From Candidatus Neomarinimicrobiota bacterium (lineage in GTDB: Bacteria > Fidelibacterota > JAANXI01): DNA of 64,000 nucleotides. Where the stretch lies: assembly GCA_021734025.1 (NCBI GenBank), contig JAIPJS010000014.1, forward strand, positions 1 to 64,000, written 5' to 3'. The translations under genes and the position numbers were made by a program. The notes below the pieces were generated by a model that searched no databases, was not told where the DNA came from, and worked only from the letters and a program-made list of their open reading frames with translations. Below, piece after piece: positions 16,117 through 24,744 of the stretch (positions are counted from its first letter, which is position 1; each line of letters opens with the position of its first letter).

Positions 16117-17427
16117 ATGATTGAACGCTATTCCACGCCGGAAATGGAGAAAATCTGGTCAGACGAGAACAAGTATCGCACCTGGCTGCAAGTAGAGCTT
16201 GCAGTCTGCGAAGTCCAGACCGAGCGGGGAGTGATTCCCGAATCCGCCATGCAGACACTCAGAGATAAGGCGGACTTTGATATCCAGCGCATAGAAGAGA
16301 TCGAAGCCGAGGTTAAACACGACGTTATCGCATTTTTGACGTCGGTCTCGGAATTCGTCGGACCGGACAGCCGGTTTGTGCACATGGGGATGACCTCTTC
16401 GGATCTGCTGGATACGGCCATGGCTCTGCAAATCCGGGAGAGTGGTGAAATTATTACAGAAGTACTGGAAGAATTTCACGAGGTTCTGGGTATGCAGGCT
16501 GCAGAATATGTAGATACCGTCATGGTGGGCCGGAGCCATGGTATCCATGCGGAACCTATTACTCTGGGATTAAAATTCGCGCTTTGGTACGAGGAGATTG
16601 GCCGCAATCTCAGACGACTGGAGCAGGCATTGGAAAACCTGCGGGTCGGGAAGATCTCCGGAGCCGTGGGCACCTATCAGCATCTCGATATGGAAGTGGA
16701 GCAGCTGACCTGCGAGCGGCTGGACCTGGAGCCGGCTCCGGTCTCGAATCAGATTATACAGCGGGATCGCCACGCGGAACTGCTTTCGGTGCTTGGACTG
16801 ATCGGTTCAACGCTGGATAAAATTGCCACAGAGGTCCGGCACCTCCAGAAGACGGAGACCCTGGAATTGTCCGAACCATTTTCCAAGGGACAGAAGGGCT
16901 CTTCGGCCATGCCACACAAAAAGAATCCGATCACCTGTGAGCGAATCTCCGGGATGGCGCGACTGCTGCGGAGTTACAGCCAGACTGCTATGGAAAATAT
17001 TCCGCTCTGGCATGAACGCGACATTTCCCACTCCTCGGTGGAACGAATCATTTTCCCTGACGCCACAACATTGGTACATTATATGTTGCTGAAGATGATA
17101 CCATTAATGAAAAACATCGTCGTATTCCCGGAGAATATGCAGCGCAATATGGAGGCCACCAACGGTCTCCTGTACTCGCAGGAGGTACTGTTGAAACTGG
17201 TGAACAGCGGGCTGACGCGCGAGGATGCCTATAAAATTGTGCAGGATGCCGCCATGGACGTCTGGGAGTCTGAAGATACCCAGTTCCTGGATATTCTGAA
17301 GGCGAACAAACAAATTACCGGGCACGTTTCACCGGAAGAGTTAGAACAGTGTTTTACGCCGGAAAAGGTGATCCGGAATGCGCGGAAAATTATCAATCGT
17401 TTGGGGCTGGGAGACGCAGAAGTATAG
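16117..17427 (+). CDS. purB: Adenylosuccinate lyase
   Basis: 436 residues. It cleaves SAICAR and adenylosuccinate in purine synthesis. The fumarase/aspartase superfamily signature GSSAMPHKKNP is present, along with HMGMTSSDLLDTA and GRSHGIHAEPITLGLKFALW. This is the short form without an N-terminal extension, as in Bacillus and Thermotoga. It starts 2 nt after htrA and is followed immediately by psd. Confidence 0.96.
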   Translation: MIERYSTPEMEKIWSDENKYRTWLQVELAVCEVQTERGVIPESAMQTLRDKADFDIQRIEEIEAEVKHDVIAFLTSVSEFVGPDSRFVHMGMTSSDLLDTAMALQIRESGEIITEVLEEFHEVLGMQAAEYVDTVMVGRSHGIHAEPITLGLKFALWYEEIGRNLRRLEQALENLRVGKISGAVGTYQHLDMEVEQLTCERLDLEPAPVSNQIIQRDRHAELLSVLGLIGSTLDKIATEVRHLQKTETLELSEPFSKGQKGSSAMPHKKNPITCERISGMARLLRSYSQTAMENIPLWHERDISHSSVERIIFPDATTLVHYMLLKMIPLMKNIVVFPENMQRNMEATNGLLYSQEVLLKLVNSGLTREDAYKIVQDAAMDVWESEDTQFLDILKANKQITGHVSPEELEQCFTPEKVIRNARKIINRLGLGDAEV

Positions 17428-17432
17428 TGGGT

Positions 17433-18077
17433 ATGGCCAAAGAAGGATATCCCATCATTGGAATTATTGCCGGTATTACCATCGTCTTCGGTATTATCAT
17501 GATGGTTTACGATTCAACGCTCTGGATGGTTTTGTTCTCGTTCGGCGTTGTGATGACACTGTTCAGTCTGTATTTTTTCCGGGATCCGGAACGGAATGTT
17601 CCGAACGATCCCTCGAAGATAATCAGTCCCGCTGACGGCCGGATCGTGGCGATACAGCCGTTCAGGGACGATTACGTCGGGGAAGAGGCAATACGAATTT
17701 CCATTTTTCTGAACATCTTCAACGTACACGTAAACCGTGTCCCGTGTTCTGGAAGTGTGGTAGATTCTCGATACAGACCAGGGAAATTTTTAGCGGCTTT
17801 TAACGAGCGGACATCCGAGGAGAACGAGCAAACCATTATTGACTTAAAGAACAAGCGATTTAAGGTCCGGGTCAAACAGATTGCCGGCTTAATCGCACGG
17901 CGAATCGTGAATCACCTGAAACCTGGGGATTCCGTCGTCCTGGGGCAACGCTTCGGGCTCATTCGGTTCGGATCGCGGGTAGACGTAATTGTGCCAAAGG
18001 CTCTGGACATCCAGGTTGGACTCAAGCAGAAAGTCTATGGCGGCGAAACTGTGCTGGGAGAATGGAATGAAATTTAG
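17433..18077 (+). CDS. psd: Phosphatidylserine decarboxylase, short (archaeal/type II) form
   Basis: 214 residues. Two N-terminal membrane helices (about 7-48) are followed by the catalytic domain with SPADGRIVAI (Asp68), NIFNVHVNRVP (His99) and the self-cleavage site Gly180-Ser181 in LIRFGSRVDV, which yields the pyruvoyl prosthetic group. It makes phosphatidylethanolamine from phosphatidylserine. I chose the ATG at 17433; a GTG at 17427 is possible. It overlaps pssA by 11 nt. Confidence 0.92.
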   Translation: MAKEGYPIIGIIAGITIVFGIIMMVYDSTLWMVLFSFGVVMTLFSLYFFRDPERNVPNDPSKIISPADGRIVAIQPFRDDYVGEEAIRISIFLNIFNVHVNRVPCSGSVVDSRYRPGKFLAAFNERTSEENEQTIIDLKNKRFKVRVKQIAGLIARRIVNHLKPGDSVVLGQRFGLIRFGSRVDVIVPKALDIQVGLKQKVYGGETVLGEWNEI

Positions 18078-18792
18078 AAAAGCCATGTTTCCAAGCATCC
18101 TGACGCTATTCAACATGTTTGCCGGATTCCTGGCCATTATTCAGGTGTTCCACGAACAGTACCACATTGCAATTTGGTTGATATTTTTTGCGGCGGTCTT
18201 CGATGGACTGGACGGGAAACTCGCCCGGCTCCTCGGGAGTTCCTCGGAATTCGGTATTGAATTTGACTCCATGGCGGACCTTGTATCATTCTGTATAGCG
18301 CCGTCATTTTTCATATATCGGCTGTATACGGTAGACCTTGGTGTGCTGGGCGCAATTTTGGCATTTTTCCCATTGATGTTCGGATCGATCCGGCTCGCCA
18401 GATTCAATATTCAAAAAGCAGAAGAACCGCACCCGTTTTTCGTCGGACTCCCAACCCCGGCTGCGGCACTGTCGATTATTGCGTTCCCCCTGTTCTACAG
18501 TGCTGTCGGTACCTGGCCCGGTGAAGCCAAAGTTATGCTGCCGTATATAATCGTACTTTCATTTCTGATGGTCAGTCATGTCCCGTATATGAAAATGCCC
18601 AAATGGACGTTTAACGCGGGTAAAATGAATACAGTGCGGGTGATCGGATTACTGATTTCAGTGATTGCTCTGATTATTGCGCCTAGACGGGCATTGTTGA
18701 TATTAGCATTGTTGTTTAACCTGAACGGAATTCTCCGGTGGATGGCCGGTTCCGAGCAGGTCGATAAAATTATCGAACCCTTAACCAAATGA
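18067..18792 (+). CDS. pssA: CDP-diacylglycerol-serine O-phosphatidyltransferase
   Basis: 241 residues with about seven membrane helices. The CDP-alcohol phosphatidyltransferase signature is complete: Asp46, Gly47, Asp49 and Gly50, Ala53-Arg54, Gly63, Asp67 and Asp71 in the stretch 46-71. It makes phosphatidylserine, the substrate of the psd product whose gene it overlaps. The ATG at 18067 gives the family start KFRKAMFPSILTLFNMFAGF. Confidence 0.93.
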   Translation: MKFRKAMFPSILTLFNMFAGFLAIIQVFHEQYHIAIWLIFFAAVFDGLDGKLARLLGSSSEFGIEFDSMADLVSFCIAPSFFIYRLYTVDLGVLGAILAFFPLMFGSIRLARFNIQKAEEPHPFFVGLPTPAAALSIIAFPLFYSAVGTWPGEAKVMLPYIIVLSFLMVSHVPYMKMPKWTFNAGKMNTVRVIGLLISVIALIIAPRRALLILALLFNLNGILRWMAGSEQVDKIIEPLTK

Positions 18793-18798
18793 GAGATT

Positions 18799-19053
18799 AT
18801 GGTCAAAGCACTCGTTACCGTACATTACAAAGAAGGTATTCTTGACCCACAGGGGAAGGCTGTAAATAATGCACTGAAGAGCCTTGGCATAACGGGCGTG
18901 TCCGAAGCCCGAGTGGGAAGACATATTGTGCTGAATTTTCCGGATCTATCCAGGTCCGATGCAAAAGCCCAGACAGAGAAGGCCTGCGAAAAAATATTGA
19001 CGAACCCGGTTATCGAAGACTACGAATTTGAAATCGTCGAGGAGGAGGCATGA
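18799..19053 (+). CDS. purS: Phosphoribosylformylglycinamidine synthase subunit PurS
   Basis: 84 residues, normal length. It starts [20 protein letters not shown] and contains [11 protein letters not shown]. It is the small bridging subunit between PurQ and PurL in the three-subunit FGAM synthetase. The stop overlaps the purQ start (ATGA). No purL is in the window. Confidence 0.93.
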   Translation: MVKALVTVHYKEGILDPQGKAVNNALKSLGITGVSEARVGRHIVLNFPDLSRSDAKAQTEKACEKILTNPVIEDYEFEIVEEEA

Positions 19054-19748
19054 AGTTCGGAATCGTCGTATTTCCAGGCGCGAACTGCGATCATGACGCC
19101 TATCATGCGGTGAAGCATGTCCTGGGAGAGTCGGCCGTTTATCTCTGGCACAAAGAGCATGATCTACAGGGCGTCGATGCCATTATCCTGCCGGGTGGAT
19201 TTTCGTACGGAGATTACCTGCGATCCGGCGCAATTGCCCGCTTTTCCCCGTTGATGAACGAAGTCATCAGTTTTGCGAATGATGGAGGATTAGTCCTTGG
19301 TATCTGCAACGGTTTCCAGGTGTTGACGGAGGCGGGTTTGCTCCCGGGTGCGTTAATTCCGAACGTCAGTACCAAGTTCGAGTGTAAAACAGTACGGCTC
19401 CGTGTGGAAAACACCGACACGCCGTATACCGGGCAATATGAGGAACAGCAGGTATTACAAATGCCTATTGCCCATGGGGAAGGGCGGTTTTACACTGATC
19501 CGGAGACGCTGGGCTTGTTAGAAGACGAGAATCAGGTTATCTTCAGGTATGTCGATTCGGCCGGCGAAGCTACGATGGCGATTAATCCGAATGGCAGCCT
19601 GAATAACATCGCAGGGATTTGCAATAAGGAACGGAATGTTCTGGGGATGATGCCACATCCGGAACGTGCCTGCGAAGCTGTGCTTGGAATGGCTGACGGA
19701 CTGGGACTATTTGAATCGATAAGGGAATATTTCACGGTATCAGCATGA
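19050..19748 (+). CDS. purQ: Phosphoribosylformylglycinamidine synthase subunit PurQ (glutaminase)
   Basis: 232 residues. A class I glutamine amidotransferase that supplies ammonia to PurL. The nucleophile is Cys86 in [10 protein letters not shown] and the His/Glu pair is in [19 protein letters not shown] at the N-terminus is typical. The stop overlaps the next gene (ATGA). Confidence 0.95.
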   Translation: MKFGIVVFPGANCDHDAYHAVKHVLGESAVYLWHKEHDLQGVDAIILPGGFSYGDYLRSGAIARFSPLMNEVISFANDGGLVLGICNGFQVLTEAGLLPGALIPNVSTKFECKTVRLRVENTDTPYTGQYEEQQVLQMPIAHGEGRFYTDPETLGLLEDENQVIFRYVDSAGEATMAINPNGSLNNIAGICNKERNVLGMMPHPERACEAVLGMADGLGLFESIREYFTVSA

Positions 19749-20014
19749 CGACAAGACAACGTTCTATCGGGATCATTGTTATAGCGGTTATTCTTGGTGC
19801 GATGATAGGAACGCTTCTGGGAGAAATCTTGGGAATGACGCTTCCGGATGGGGTAGTGAGAGAACTATTTCTCCGGTCGGTCTCGTTTTCATTAGGGCCC
19901 ACGACTCTGGATTTGCTGGTCATGAATATTACGCTCGGATTCTCGCTGAAGTTGAACTTCAGTGGAATTATCGGCCTGGGCGTCGCCTATTACTTGCTGC
20001 GGTATTTCCGGTAA
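19745..20014 (+). CDS. DUF4321 family small membrane protein
   Basis: 89 residues with two predicted membrane helices (about 8-27 and 66-86). The GxxxG-rich start ([20 protein letters not shown]) and the closing [12 protein letters not shown] resemble DUF4321, a family found in several phyla without known function. It is coupled to purQ by an ATGA overlap. Confidence 0.75.
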   Translation: MTTRQRSIGIIVIAVILGAMIGTLLGEILGMTLPDGVVRELFLRSVSFSLGPTTLDLLVMNITLGFSLKLNFSGIIGLGVAYYLLRYFR

Positions 20015-20067
20015 GGAGTCGCAGTCGCCGACCGCACATGAATAACTATTTTACACTAACACACAAT

Positions 20068-20097
20068 GGATCTAAAAAACATATACAATTTAGATCC
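20068..20097. promoter_or_regulatory. Perfect 9-bp inverted repeat upstream of tatA
   Basis: GGATCTAAA (20068-20076) and TTTAGATCC (20089-20097) flank a 12 nt AT-rich centre. It lies just ahead of the tatA ribosome binding site in a 100 bp gap. No T-tract follows, so an operator or mRNA-stability hairpin is more likely than a terminator. Confidence 0.45.
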
Positions 20098-20114
20098 GGC
20101 AAAAGGGGGCAGTT

Positions 20115-20372
20115 ATGGGTTCATTAGGACCAACTGAACTGATCATTATTCTGGCGATTATCCTCTTGTTGTTCGGCTCCAAGAAATTGCCGGAGCTGGC
20201 CCGTGGACTCGGCCGGGGAATCCGGGAATTTAAGGATGCCACCAACGAGATCACCGAAGAGATAAAAAACGCCGAACCGTCCCAGACCAAGCGGGAACTG
20301 AACCGGGATGAAAAGGAATCTGAGCCTTCGCAGGAAGAAGACGCGGAAAAAACCTCCGGTTCCAATGAATAA
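20115..20372 (+). CDS. tatA: Twin-arginine translocase subunit TatA/E
   Basis: 85 residues. A short N-terminal membrane helix (LGPTELIIILAIILLLFG) is followed by the FGSKKLPELARGLGRGIREF amphipathic helix, the family signature. The tail is charged and acidic. It forms the pore-like part of the Tat pathway for folded proteins. No tatC is in the window. AAGGGGG lies upstream of the ATG. Confidence 0.94.
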   Translation: MGSLGPTELIIILAIILLLFGSKKLPELARGLGRGIREFKDATNEITEEIKNAEPSQTKRELNRDEKESEPSQEEDAEKTSGSNE

Positions 20373-20482
20373 TTTCATCTGTGAAAATCTTAAGACTTTT
20401 TCAGGATCGTGCGATCTTTGAAAGGGTCTACTATTACTAGCGATGGATACCAGTAACGGCATAAAACGGTATTAATAATTCG

Positions 20483-21874
20483 ATGAGCGTACCCACAACG
20501 GACGAATTCCTTGGGAAGATTGAGTCAGCAATACAAATACTGACTGACACGATAGATCTGAATATCTTTATCCATGCAGAGCCGGATGTCATTCAAAAAT
20601 CCGCGGATACGTACGCCAGAGAAATGCTGGATTCACCGGGGAACCTGACCGGGAAGGTTATCGGTATCAAGGACAATATCAACGTTTTGGATATGCCGAC
20701 AACTTGCGCCAGCAATATACTGGATGGGTACAACCCTCCGTATGAGGCGACGGCAGTCCGAAAAATCAGGGAGGCCGGCGGGTTTCTGTTCGGGAAAACC
20801 AATCTGGATCAGTTCGCCATGGGTTCTTCTACCGAGCACTCCTATTACGGCCCGACCAAAAACCCAGTCGATCCGGACCGGGTACCCGGCGGTTCCAGTG
20901 GTGGTTCGGCCGCCGCAGTTAAGGCGGGAATCGTAGATGTCGCCCTGGGCTCGGAGACCGGCGGTTCGGTGCGACAGCCGGCGGCCTTCTGTGGTGTGGT
21001 GGGGCTCAAGCCGACGTATGGCAGAGTGTCACGATATGGGCTCGTCGCGTTTGCGTCCTCTTTTGACCAAATCGGACCATTTGGGAACACAGTCCAAGAA
21101 GTGGCCGATTTGCTGAGAGTGATTGCAGGGCACGATTCCAATGATTCAACCACGGTCGAGGTGGAAGTCCCGGAATATCTTGCGGAGCCGACAGAATCAC
21201 TAGACGGTTGGAATATCGGTATCCCGAATCAGTACTTCACCGAAGGACTGGACAGCCAGATCGAAGAACGCGTGAAGGCAGTTATTGAATGGTTAGAAGG
21301 GCAAGGCGCGGATATTATTGAGATTGATCTGCCTACAACCGAATATTCTATTGCCACATATTATATTCTGACGACAGCGGAAGCGTCCTCAAATCTGGCA
21401 CGGTTCGACGGAATGCGCTACGGTCTCCGGGAAGAAAACGGTGGGCTGGAAGAGACCTACGAAAGTACCCGTCATGACGGTTTCGGTGACGAGGTGAAAC
21501 GTCGGATTATGCTCGGTACCTATGTTTTGTCTGCCGGGTATTACGATGCCTATTATTCCAAAGCACAGAAAGTACGGCGCCTTATCAAAGATGATTTTGA
21601 TGCCGCGTTTGAACAGGTCGATGCACTGATTACGCCGACCACACCGACCACCGCATTTGAACTCGGTGCAAAAATGGAGGACCCGCTCTCCATGTATCTC
21701 TCCGATATTTATACCGCCTCCGCCAATCTGTCCGGAATCCCGGCGATGAGTCTGCCGGTGGGCGAAGACGATCGGGGATTACCTATCGGTATGCAAATTC
21801 TGGCACAGCCGTTTGCCGAGGAAACAATTTTTCAACTCGGGCATTATATTGAGCAAAATTGGTCACGCGAATAA
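20483..21874 (+). CDS. gatA: Aspartyl/glutamyl-tRNA amidotransferase subunit A
   Basis: 463 residues. An amidase-signature enzyme that hydrolyses glutamine for the transamidation of Glu-tRNA(Gln) and Asp-tRNA(Asn). The Lys-Ser-Ser triad is Lys63 (GIKDNINV), Ser138 (GGSSGGSAAA) and Ser162 (SETGGSVRQP); the spacings of 75 and 24 residues match characterised GatA. The LDQFAMGSSTEHS segment supports GatA over other amidases. No gatB or gatC is nearby. The 110 bp upstream contain a weak hairpin around GATCGTGCGATC that may end the tatA transcript. Confidence 0.94.
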   Translation: MSVPTTDEFLGKIESAIQILTDTIDLNIFIHAEPDVIQKSADTYAREMLDSPGNLTGKVIGIKDNINVLDMPTTCASNILDGYNPPYEATAVRKIREAGGFLFGKTNLDQFAMGSSTEHSYYGPTKNPVDPDRVPGGSSGGSAAAVKAGIVDVALGSETGGSVRQPAAFCGVVGLKPTYGRVSRYGLVAFASSFDQIGPFGNTVQEVADLLRVIAGHDSNDSTTVEVEVPEYLAEPTESLDGWNIGIPNQYFTEGLDSQIEERVKAVIEWLEGQGADIIEIDLPTTEYSIATYYILTTAEASSNLARFDGMRYGLREENGGLEETYESTRHDGFGDEVKRRIMLGTYVLSAGYYDAYYSKAQKVRRLIKDDFDAAFEQVDALITPTTPTTAFELGAKMEDPLSMYLSDIYTASANLSGIPAMSLPVGEDDRGLPIGMQILAQPFAEETIFQLGHYIEQNWSRE

Positions 21875-21894
21875 CGGAATTGCGTTAAGAGAGG

Positions 21895-22884
21895 ATGTTT
21901 CGATTTCAAGATCCCTGGTTTCTGGTGTTATTGGCTGGCATTCCGCTGCTCATCTGGTGGTATCTGAAAGCAGGGCGTAACCAGTACGCCTCCCTGCAAT
22001 ACTCAACACTCCAAATACTTAAATCTATTCAGAATTCCAGAAGGACCTGGAAGCAGCACCTGTCGTTTGCGCTGCGCAGTCTAGGAATAATTCTATTGAT
22101 ACTTGGACTCGCCCGGCCGCAGCTGGGCAACGCCGAGCGGGAAGTGACCTCCGAGGGTATTGATATTATGATGGTTCTGGATATTTCCAGTAGCATGCGG
22201 GCGGTGGACTTTAAGCCGAATCGTCTGGAAGCCGCCAAACGGGTTGCGGCGGATTTCATCAGTGACCGCCATAGTGACCGGATTGGGCTGGTAGTATTCG
22301 CCGGAGAGAGTTTTTTACAATGTCCGCTCACCATCGATTATGACGTGCTTACAAACTTCATCCAGCAGGTGGAAATTATTGACGAAAAGTACGATGGAAC
22401 CGCCATCGGGATGGCGATGGCGAACGCCATTAACCGGCTGCGGGAAAGTCCGGGCGAAGACCCGGTGATTATCCTGCTTTCGGATGGACGCAATAATGCC
22501 GGCGAACTGGATCCGCTGACCGCGGCAAACATGGCGGAATCGTACGGTATTAAGGTTTACACCATCGGCGCCGGAAAAGAAGGCGAAGCACTCTATCCGG
22601 TGGATACGCAATTTGGCCAGCGGTATATGTCCGTGCAGGTTCAAATTGATGAAGAATCGCTGCAGGAAATCGCTGAGATTACCGGCGGCAAGTATTTTCG
22701 CGCCGAGGATGAGCAAAGCCTCGCGACTATCTATGAAGAAATCAGCCAATTGGAAAAAACAGAATATAAAGTGAAAGAGTACACCAACTGGCGGGAACTG
22801 TTTCCGTGGTTTCTGATTCCTGCTTTTGCGCTACTGCTGGGTGAACGGGTGTTGGCATCCACCAAGCTCAGGAGTATCCCCTAA
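21895..22884 (+). CDS. batA: BatA: membrane-anchored von Willebrand factor A protein
   Basis: 329 residues. Two N-terminal membrane helices, a VWA domain with a complete MIDAS (Asp96, Ser98, Ser100 in DISSSM, then a Thr and Asp downstream), and a C-terminal membrane helix. Bat proteins form an inner-membrane complex in the FCB group and spirochaetes, proposed to act in aerotolerance or envelope stress. It overlaps batB (TAATG). Confidence 0.9.
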   Translation: MFRFQDPWFLVLLAGIPLLIWWYLKAGRNQYASLQYSTLQILKSIQNSRRTWKQHLSFALRSLGIILLILGLARPQLGNAEREVTSEGIDIMMVLDISSSMRAVDFKPNRLEAAKRVAADFISDRHSDRIGLVVFAGESFLQCPLTIDYDVLTNFIQQVEIIDEKYDGTAIGMAMANAINRLRESPGEDPVIILLSDGRNNAGELDPLTAANMAESYGIKVYTIGAGKEGEALYPVDTQFGQRYMSVQVQIDEESLQEIAEITGGKYFRAEDEQSLATIYEEISQLEKTEYKVKEYTNWRELFPWFLIPAFALLLGERVLASTKLRSIP

Positions 22885-23939
22885 TGCTGCGATTCGGACC
22901 TCCTATACTTTGGATTTCATTCCTCTCGGTGCCACTGTTGATTGGCCTGTACTGGTACGCCCGTCGCATTCGGTCACGTAAACTTGCTGAATTTGGGGAT
23001 TCGGAACTTGTTAACAGACTGACCCAATCCGTCAACTTCCGGACCCGCCGGATTAAGCGCTGGTTGATGATTGCCGGATTTTTTCTACTGTCAGTCGGGA
23101 TGGTCGCACCAAAAATCGGGACCAGTCTGGCGGAGGTAAAGCGCCAGGGTATTAACCTGATTTTCCTGCTGGATACTTCACTCAGTATGAAGGCCGAAGA
23201 CGTAAAACCAAATCGGCTCCGACGGGCCAAATATGAAAGCGCTCAACTCATTGACCGGTTACGGGGCGACCGGGTTGGATTAGTCGCTTTTGCCGGTGTC
23301 TCGTATCTGCAGTGTCCGCTCACCCTGGATTACGGCGCGGCTAAAATGTTCCTGGATGTGATGGACACCGATTTGATACCGTCCCAGGGCACGGCAATTG
23401 GTGACGCAATTGAAACAGCGCTGGGATCATTCGATACCAAAGAAACCAAGCACAAGGCGCTGGTAATATTCTCCGACGGGGAAGATCACTTCGGCAAGGC
23501 AGTCCAGGCGGCGGAGAAGGCCGCGGAACAGGGCGTAGTCATCTATACCGTAGGCGTTGGAACGATTTCTGGCGCCCCAATTCCGATGATCGAAGATGGA
23601 AATCAGGGATTCAAGCGCGACAACCAGGGTAAAGTAGTCACGACACGTCTGGACCCTTCTATGCTGCAGGAGATCTCGGCTATCACCGGGGGAAGGTATT
23701 ACCAGATGGGTGCAGGTAACTATTCAGCAGATGAGGTGTATGAGGATATCTTCCAGCTGGAGCGCACAGAATTGAGCAGCCATCAGTACACGGGATACGA
23801 AGAACGGTATCAGTATTTTGTAGCGATGGCATTATTGCTCTTTATCGCGGAAGTATTTATCCCCGAACGGAAGAATACGGAACCACGGGAGACGCATGTG
23901 ACTTCGGAAACAAAAAAGAAAAGCAAGAAAACAGTGTAA
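22884..23939 (+). CDS. batB: BatB: second von Willebrand factor A membrane protein
   Basis: 351 residues. It has the same layout as BatA: N-terminal helices, VWA domain with MIDAS motif DTSLSM, and a C-terminal helix (about 315-330), followed by a basic tail rich in Lys and Ser. BatA and BatB look like a diverged duplication. It overlaps batA by 3 nt and batC follows after 4 nt. Confidence 0.9.
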   Translation: MLRFGPPILWISFLSVPLLIGLYWYARRIRSRKLAEFGDSELVNRLTQSVNFRTRRIKRWLMIAGFFLLSVGMVAPKIGTSLAEVKRQGINLIFLLDTSLSMKAEDVKPNRLRRAKYESAQLIDRLRGDRVGLVAFAGVSYLQCPLTLDYGAAKMFLDVMDTDLIPSQGTAIGDAIETALGSFDTKETKHKALVIFSDGEDHFGKAVQAAEKAAEQGVVIYTVGVGTISGAPIPMIEDGNQGFKRDNQGKVVTTRLDPSMLQEISAITGGRYYQMGAGNYSADEVYEDIFQLERTELSSHQYTGYEERYQYFVAMALLLFIAEVFIPERKNTEPRETHVTSETKKKSKKTV

Positions 23940-23943
23940 AGGC

Positions 23944-24744
23944 ATGTTTCACATTTTTCATAAATTTATCATCGGTCTGATTGCGGGGGTTTTACTAGTA
24001 ATCGGGCAGATGGTTCACGCGGAATCCGAAGGTACCCGGGCTTACGAATCCGGGAATTATCAGGAAGCAATCGACTATTACCAGCGATTACTTGAGGATG
24101 AGGACCTCCCACAGGCTGCCTATAACCTGGGGAACGCCTATTACAAAGCCGGAAATCCGGAAGAGGCCGTGAAGGCGTTTGAGCAGTCGCTTGTTGTCGA
24201 GGATGAAGAAGCGAAATCCCAGGTAATGTACAATCTCGGCAATGCACTGGCCAACGCCGGGAAACTGCAGGAGAGTGCGGCGTTTTACCGCCGGTCTCTT
24301 GAACTCAATCCGGGCGACATGGATACGAAATACAATCTGGAGTTTGTAAACAGAAAGTTACAGCAGCAGCAAAAGCAACAGCAAAACCAGCAACAGAATC
24401 AGCAGCAACAGGATAAAAATAAGCAGCAGGATCAACAGAACCAACAAAATCAGGATCAACAAGGTTCCCAAAATCAACAGCAACGTGATCAACAACAGCT
24501 CCAGGAACAACAAAATCAGCAGCAACACCGAGAGCAGCAGGCGAATCAATCAGAACAACGCGACTCACAACAAGGCGAACAGCAACAACAGCAGCCACAA
24601 AGTGCACAAGAAACCGAGCGGGAGAAACTGGATAGGGAAGAGGCTGCTCAAATTCTGAATGCGTTGCGGATCAATCAGGATAAGGTGATGAAGGAACAGA
24701 TCAGGAAAAAACTGAAGGACGTGGAGACGGAGAAGGATTGGTGA
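23944..24744 (+). CDS. batC: BatC: TPR protein with a long glutamine-rich region
   Basis: 266 residues. Signal peptide or anchor at 8-27, then three TPR units (about 30-135; AAYNLGNAYYKAGNPEEAVK, MYNLGNALANAGKLQESAAF). Residues about 138-222 are extremely Gln/Asn-rich, encoded by mixed CAG/CAA codons at 24355-24605, and the C-terminus is a charged helix. BatC proteins commonly have such low-complexity tails. It is probably periplasmic and binds the BatA/B complex. Confidence 0.88.
   Translation: MFHIFHKFIIGLIAGVLLVIGQMVHAESEGTRAYESGNYQEAIDYYQRLLEDEDLPQAAYNLGNAYYKAGNPEEAVKAFEQSLVVEDEEAKSQVMYNLGNALANAGKLQESAAFYRRSLELNPGDMDTKYNLEFVNRKLQQQQKQQQNQQQNQQQQDKNKQQDQQNQQNQDQQGSQNQQQRDQQQLQEQQNQQQHREQQANQSEQRDSQQGEQQQQQPQSAQETEREKLDREEAAQILNALRINQDKVMKEQIRKKLKDVETEKDW
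24358..24605. repeat. CAG/CAA low-complexity tract inside batC
   Basis: About 250 bp of mixed CAG, CAA and AAT codons encoding the BatC Gln/Asn-rich segment. The two Gln codons are interleaved, so this is not a pure triplet array and is less prone to slippage than one. Confidence 0.7.

Noticed and set aside
24358-24605. CRISPR-like or tandem repeat array
   Set aside because: Periodicity is codon-level Gln/Asn coding inside batC, with no spacers of equal length.
24305-24607. Minus-strand frames of 63-100 codons opposite the batC Q-rich tract
   Set aside because: They arise from reading CAG/CAA repeats on the other strand (Leu/Val runs) and have no start context.
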